34,685 nucleotides of DNA from the NCBI RefSeq assembly GCF_000308535.1, contig NZ_BAFW01000377.1, positions 1-34,685 of the forward strand. The letters run 5' to 3'. Under the pieces are notes generated by a model, which worked only from the letters and a program-made list of their open reading frames with translations, ran no database searches and was not told where the DNA came from. Numbering within the stretch: position 1 is the first letter of the stretch; every line of letters begins with the position of its first letter. This document shows positions 31,784-34,685 of the stretch, one piece after another. The DNA is from Nocardia cerradoensis NBRC 101014. GTDB taxonomy: Bacteria > Actinomycetota > Actinomycetes > Mycobacteriales > Mycobacteriaceae. A program made the position numbers and the translations under genes.

Positions 31784-32895
31784 CAGTACCCCGGGTAGCC
31801 GTAGCGGGCATTGCGGCCCATGAACACCATTTCGACCAGTCCGTATCCGACCTTGCCGTCGGTTTCGACGCGGCAGAAGGTTTCGGTCAGCATGCCGACC
31901 TGCCGTATCTCGTCGGTGTCGGTGAGATCGACGGTGAACCCATCGGCCCAGGAAGGGCCTTTCCAGATCCCGGATGCGTAGCCGCGGTAGTGGTCGTAGC
32001 CGGCGAGTCCGGGCCAGAAACTCGAGATCGGGGTGATCGTGAATTCGCGTTCGCTGCCGTCTGCGGCCCGGGTGGTGAAGCTGCCGCCGGAGACGATGCG
32101 GAAGTCCTCGCGGAACCTCAGGTCGTGGTCGGCGTCCAGAATCGGTGCCGGGGCCGCGCCGGTGCCCAGCGGCGGGATGACGGTGCCCTCGAACTGCCAT
32201 CGTTGTCCATCGGCCGTCTCACGTTTGGCGAAGTGGACCAGTTCGTCGTCGAACTGGAAGATGCCCATGTAGTAGAGGACGCCGTCGGGGATTTCCGGGG
32301 GCTGCAGGCCCTCACCTTCGGAGAGGCTGCCACCGCCACCGCCGTGGCGGGTGCCCCAGGAGTGGTCGCGGCCGAACCACCAGGTGTCGGGGTCGATCTC
32401 GTAGCGGACGCCGCCGGTTTCGATCCATCCGGAGATCGTGCCGTTCTGGTAGTAGCGGCGCGCGTCTTCACGCACCCGCCCGCGGGTGCGGAAGAACGCC
32501 GGCTCCTGCTCGTAGGCGGGGAAGTCGCCTCGGAAGTTCAACTCCAGGCGGACGCCGAAGTCGTTGTCGCCCAGCGTCGCTCGCACACCGCGCAAGGCTT
32601 CGGTGACCTCGTAGCGGAACGGGCCGACCTCCCACGCGCCCAGATCGCCGCCGCCGGTGTTCAGTTCGCGGGACAGGCGCACCACGTGCGCCTTGTCGCC
32701 GACGGTCACCATCGCGTACGCGTCGATCACGTTGCGGTTGGGGTAGCGCGCCATTCCGGTCATCACGCTGACGGTGCCGGTGGTGTCGAAGCCGTAGAGC
32801 ACGACGCGTTCGGTCCAGCGCAGATCGCTCTGCAGCACGTGGTCGAAGGTGGTGGGCAGTTGATGACAGAGCAGTTCGTCCTGGGGTGTCAGCAT
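31783..32895 (-). CDS. CrtC/AttH-like (lipocalin-type) protein of unknown function
   Basis: The protein has 370 residues from ATG 32895, with AGAGGA seven bases upstream. It is built of alternating beta strands and contains WTERVVLYGFDTTGTVSVMTG near the N-terminus, WWFGRDHSWGTRHGGGG in the middle, LYYMGIFQFDDELVHFA, and GYDHYRGYASGIWKGPSWADGF later. The WxxxRDHSWGxR motif is typical of the hydroxyneurosporene-dehydratase/tocopherol-cyclase-like double-lipocalin fold. Related actinobacterial proteins often sit beside APH-fold genes, as here. No reaction is known for this group; hydration or isomerisation of a hydrophobic substrate is conceivable. A TetR gene is divergent. Confidence 0.72.
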   Translation of the reverse strand: MLTPQDELLCHQLPTTFDHVLQSDLRWTERVVLYGFDTTGTVSVMTGMARYPNRNVIDAYAMVTVGDKAHVVRLSRELNTGGGDLGAWEVGPFRYEVTEALRGVRATLGDNDFGVRLELNFRGDFPAYEQEPAFFRTRGRVREDARRYYQNGTISGWIETGGVRYEIDPDTWWFGRDHSWGTRHGGGGGSLSEGEGLQPPEIPDGVLYYMGIFQFDDELVHFAKRETADGQRWQFEGTVIPPLGTGAAPAPILDADHDLRFREDFRIVSGGSFTTRAADGSEREFTITPISSFWPGLAGYDHYRGYASGIWKGPSWADGFTVDLTDTDEIRQVGMLTETFCRVETDGKVGYGLVEMVFMGRNARYGYPGY

Positions 32896-32944
32896 CGACG
32901 GTCCTCTTGTCGGTCGGTAGAACGCGTTCCAAGCTAGCGATTTC

Positions 32945-32966
32945 AAATACGCCATGTAGCGTATTT
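32945..32966. promoter_or_regulatory. Palindromic TetR operator upstream of the lipocalin/phosphotransferase operon
   Basis: AAATACGC and GCGTATTT form perfect eight-base arms around the spacer CATGTA. It lies 50 bases from each of the two divergent starts. Length, AT-rich ends and position next to a TetR gene make it the likely binding site of that regulator. Confidence 0.68.
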
Positions 32967-33016
32967 ATGAAAATTGGTCTGGCTATTCTGAAGACGAGCA
33001 GGTGGATGGAGGATCG

Positions 33017-33619
33017 GTGACCGAGCAGATCGCGCCGCGCGCGGGCCGGGGACGCCCTCGTGACCCGCAGGTGGACGAACAGGTACTGCGGGCATGTCAG
33101 GAATTGCTGGTCGAACAGGGTTATCAAGCCACGACGATCCAGGCGGTGGCGCGGCGGGCAGGCGTGGTCGCCACCTCGATCTATCGCCGTTGGCCCAGCA
33201 AGGTGCCTTTGGTCGAGGATGCGATCTTCTCTCTCGACACCGGCGTGACACCGGCTGCCACAGGGGATCTACGAGCGGATCTGCTGGCCTGGACGCGATT
33301 GTTCTACACCGCGGCGAGTCATCCCGCGGCGCGCTCGGCTATCCCTGGACTGTTGTCGGCCTACCACGACGATCACGAGAGTTACCGCCGTCTGCTGGAT
33401 CGCGGGGAGCAACCCGCTCGCCGCGCCCTGCGCGAAACCATCGACGCGGCAATCGAATCCGGCACCGCTTCGCCCCATGCCGATGTCGACGCGCTGTTCG
33501 AGTTCCTGCGCGGCGCCACGGTGGTGCGAGCGCTCACCCGAGGCGACGACGACGCCGAAAGCTTCTGTCACCAGATCGCCGACGCGTTGACTTCCATGGT
33601 TACCGCACCCAGGCCTTGA
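33017..33619 (+). CDS. TetR/AcrR family transcriptional regulator
   Basis: The protein has 200 residues from GTG 33017 preceded by GGAGGA; a GTG at 33002 would add five residues but lacks a ribosome site. The N-terminus is Arg/Gly/Pro-rich (GRGRPRDPQVDEQVL) and leads to the HTH: GYQATTIQAVARRAGVVATSIYRRWPSKVPLVEDAIF, a textbook TetR recognition helix region. The C-terminal part (RRALRETIDAAIESGTASPHADVDALFEFLRG) is the TetR_C_16-like ligand domain. It most likely represses the divergent lipocalin/phosphotransferase operon and itself through the palindrome between them. Effector unknown. Confidence 0.9.
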   Translation: MTEQIAPRAGRGRPRDPQVDEQVLRACQELLVEQGYQATTIQAVARRAGVVATSIYRRWPSKVPLVEDAIFSLDTGVTPAATGDLRADLLAWTRLFYTAASHPAARSAIPGLLSAYHDDHESYRRLLDRGEQPARRALRETIDAAIESGTASPHADVDALFEFLRGATVVRALTRGDDDAESFCHQIADALTSMVTAPRP

Positions 33620-33770
33620 GTTCACGTCCGTCCGGACGAACGGAGGGGGTCAGACTGCCGACAAGCGGCCATTGACGAACATCTTCGGCCCGGAGGGTAG
33701 GAACCCCGGGATACCCGAAAAATTCGAGGCGGATTTCGACGCCGGACGGGACGAAGACGGGAGCCTTTGC
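33600..33770 (-). pseudogene. 3' remnant of an unidentified coding sequence
   Basis: On the minus strand an open frame reads FVPSGVEIRLEFFGYPGVPT, then LRAEDVRQWPLVGSLTPS, then VRPDGRELKAWVR and TAA, overlapping the TetR gene by about 20 bases tail to tail. Codons have high GC at the third position and the protein looks globular, unlike the opposite strand. No start or N-terminal part exists; the frame runs upstream into the inverted-repeat element at 33787-33879. I do not recognise the family. It may be a truncated gene end. Confidence 0.3.
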
Positions 33771-33786
33771 CTCATCCTGACCCCGG

Positions 33787-33879
33787 AAACCGCCTCTCAC
33801 CAGGCGATCTACAGACTACGCCCGATAATCAGTTTCATGCTCGGCGAGTTTCGAAGAAACCCCTGGTGAGAGGCGGTTT
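33787..33879. repeat. 93-base element with 18-bp perfect terminal inverted repeats
   Basis: AAACCGCCTCTCACCAGG (33787-33804) and its exact complement CCTGGTGAGAGGCGGTTT (33862-33879) bound a 57-base centre that contains a further small hairpin (GTTTC-GAA-GAAAC). No target-site duplication is visible. It could be a MITE-like mobile remnant, a phase-variable or recombination site, or a structured RNA. Confidence 0.7.
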
Positions 33880-34189
33880 TAGATCCAATCGGCCAGAAAT
33901 GCCGGGGAAGGCCATCCCATCCTGACCTGTAGGTTCTCATCGCATCCCAATGAGCAACGGGAGAATGACGGGACGCCGCCAATACCCCTACGGGGTAAGT
34001 ACTCGGCGGGCGCGATGGTGCAGCTTCAATACGGTGTCGGTTGAATGCAAGACCGCTCGGGCGATATCCATAGTTCAGGACAGTGTGGCGAACTGCAAGG
34101 TCTGTGTTGGTCGTACGCCTGGGTGGAGTACCGGCGTGTCGCGCCTCGACGCGCCGATTGATTTTTTTGGACAGCAAACTTTTGGAAAA
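33880..34189. other. Intergenic debris without recognisable gene
   Basis: About 310 bases between the inverted-repeat element and the monophosphatase pseudogene. Frames are short, base composition is more AT-rich than in the genes, and a run of seven T occurs near 34162. I see no motif on either strand. Confidence 0.4.
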
Positions 34190-34685
34190 CCGATCTGACC
34201 CTTGTAGGTCGCTGAACCTTGCGCTGGCTTCCTCGACAATCGGGACCGCAGCGGCGAAATCTCAGGGACCGCCCGTCAGGTGCACGACGGCATCGACCTG
34301 CCCTGCGGCGACCAGCATGGTGCCTTGGCATGTCACAGGCCAATTAGACAAAGGTCCGCCAGCGGCGCACTCGGCGACCAGGGCGGTCGCCGCACGAAGA
34401 CTCGGCGCTGGAACCCATTCGGCGACAGGCCGGATCGCAGCGGTCGAGGCGGCGAGGGTCCGGGTTTGTGTCACCGCCACCGCTTGACGCGGCCCGAGTC
34501 GACCAGCCAGACAGTGGCTGGTCCAAGCTCCGGCCGTGCGTGTGGCCCACCAGCGGCGTTGCAGAGCGGGCGCGCATACGACCGACCCGACCGAGGGCCG
34601 GATCCCGGCCCCTGCGAGGCGCTCGGTGAAGGCGATAGACATGTATTGCGATCCTCGAACATGTTGGTGAACAGAATCTTTCACG
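34190..34685 (-). pseudogene. Inositol-monophosphatase/histidinol-phosphatase (HisN-like) pseudogene, 5' end outside window
   Basis: The minus-strand frame from the right edge reads VGSVVCAPALQRRWWATRTAGAW, then TMLVAAGQVDAVVHLTGGP and a TGA at 34262-34264, then DFAAAVPIVEEASARFSDLQGSD in the same frame. In the family this region reads like GGPWDFAAAVPIVEEAGGRFTDLDG, so the conserved Trp codon TGG has become TGA. The glycines of EAGG are replaced by Ser-Ala. The metal-site DPIDGT region would lie at the right edge, where only DSVHQHVRG is seen in the place of DGTxNFVRG, so that site also seems destroyed. Family homology fades after about 34190. A functional HisN must be elsewhere if the organism makes histidine. 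Confidence 0.65.

Noticed and set aside
33672..33869. Small plus-strand ORF of 65 codons
   Set aside because: It runs into the inverted-repeat element, its codon use is poorer than the opposite strand, and it has no recognisable motif.
33787..33879. Integron attC site
   Set aside because: The ends lack the RYYYAAC/GTTRRRY core sequences and no integrase is present.
34083..34487. Plus-strand ORF of 134 codons at the right end
   Set aside because: The minus strand shows clear monophosphatase homology through the same bases; the plus frame is its shadow.
1..34685. CRISPR array, tRNA or rRNA genes, intact transposase or phage genes
   Set aside because: No regularly spaced repeats, cloverleaf sequences, transposase or integrase motifs were seen on either strand.

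Overview
The DNA is GC-rich throughout, with GTG starts, dense overlapping operons, TetR-type regulators, lipoproteins and Sec-type exported proteins, a mycobacterial-type class III cyclase and several decayed genes. This suggests a chromosomal segment of a mycolate-type actinobacterium, most likely Nocardia or a close relative. That is an inference from gene content and codon use; no rRNA or tRNA is present to confirm it. I saw no CRISPR array, intact insertion sequence, prophage, tRNA or replication origin.

Region 1 (1-13832) is dominated by what looks like an organosulfur acquisition and sulfur-handling locus. After the 3' part of a CopC/CopD copper protein comes a tightly coupled operon: an oligopeptide-type ABC transporter (lipoprotein, two permeases, one double-ATPase fusion), a flavin-dependent NtaA/SnaA/DszA-type monooxygenase placed between lipoprotein and permeases, and a PLP aminotransferase-fold enzyme. 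Facing it are a cystathionine beta-synthase/cysteine synthase-like enzyme and a GNAT acetyltransferase. Diverging from these are a triple-rhodanese protein and a ComB (2-phosphosulfolactate phosphatase) family protein. Read together they could import an S-substituted compound, open its C-S bond by flavin monooxygenation, and pass the sulfur to cysteine or persulfide chemistry. The substrate is unknown.

Region 2 (13833-19578) holds an exported histidine-phosphatase-fold protein with degenerate catalytic motifs, a DUF1152 protein, a two-gene unit of a signal-peptide-bearing, proline-rich protein ending in a DNA/RNA non-specific nuclease domain followed 13 bases later by a SUKH/SMI1-KNR4-type immunity protein, and an amidase with a leaderless-type promoter. 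The nuclease/immunity pair is one of the two most interesting systems here.

Region 3 (19579-24400) has a quinone-oxidoreductase-like MDR gene divergent from a TetR gene with two operator copies between them, two small membrane-protein genes, and then a stretch of gene remains: an Ag85/mycolyltransferase-like esterase scrap, a truncated YihY/BrkB gene, and a cobalamin-independent methionine-synthase-like gene with a frameshift and a large internal deletion.

Region 4 (24401-33620) carries a cytochrome P450, a membrane-bound class III adenylate cyclase, a short SDR remnant, a DUF4232 lipoprotein, an MBL-fold hydrolase divergent from an SDR oxidoreductase, a variant cold-shock protein, and a TetR-controlled two-gene operon (lipocalin-like/CrtC-like protein plus APH-fold phosphotransferase) with a clear palindromic operator.

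Region 5 (33620-34685) is debris: a truncated coding remnant, a 93-base element bounded by an 18-bp perfect inverted repeat, and an inositol-monophosphatase/histidinol-phosphatase pseudogene in which a conserved tryptophan codon has become TGA.
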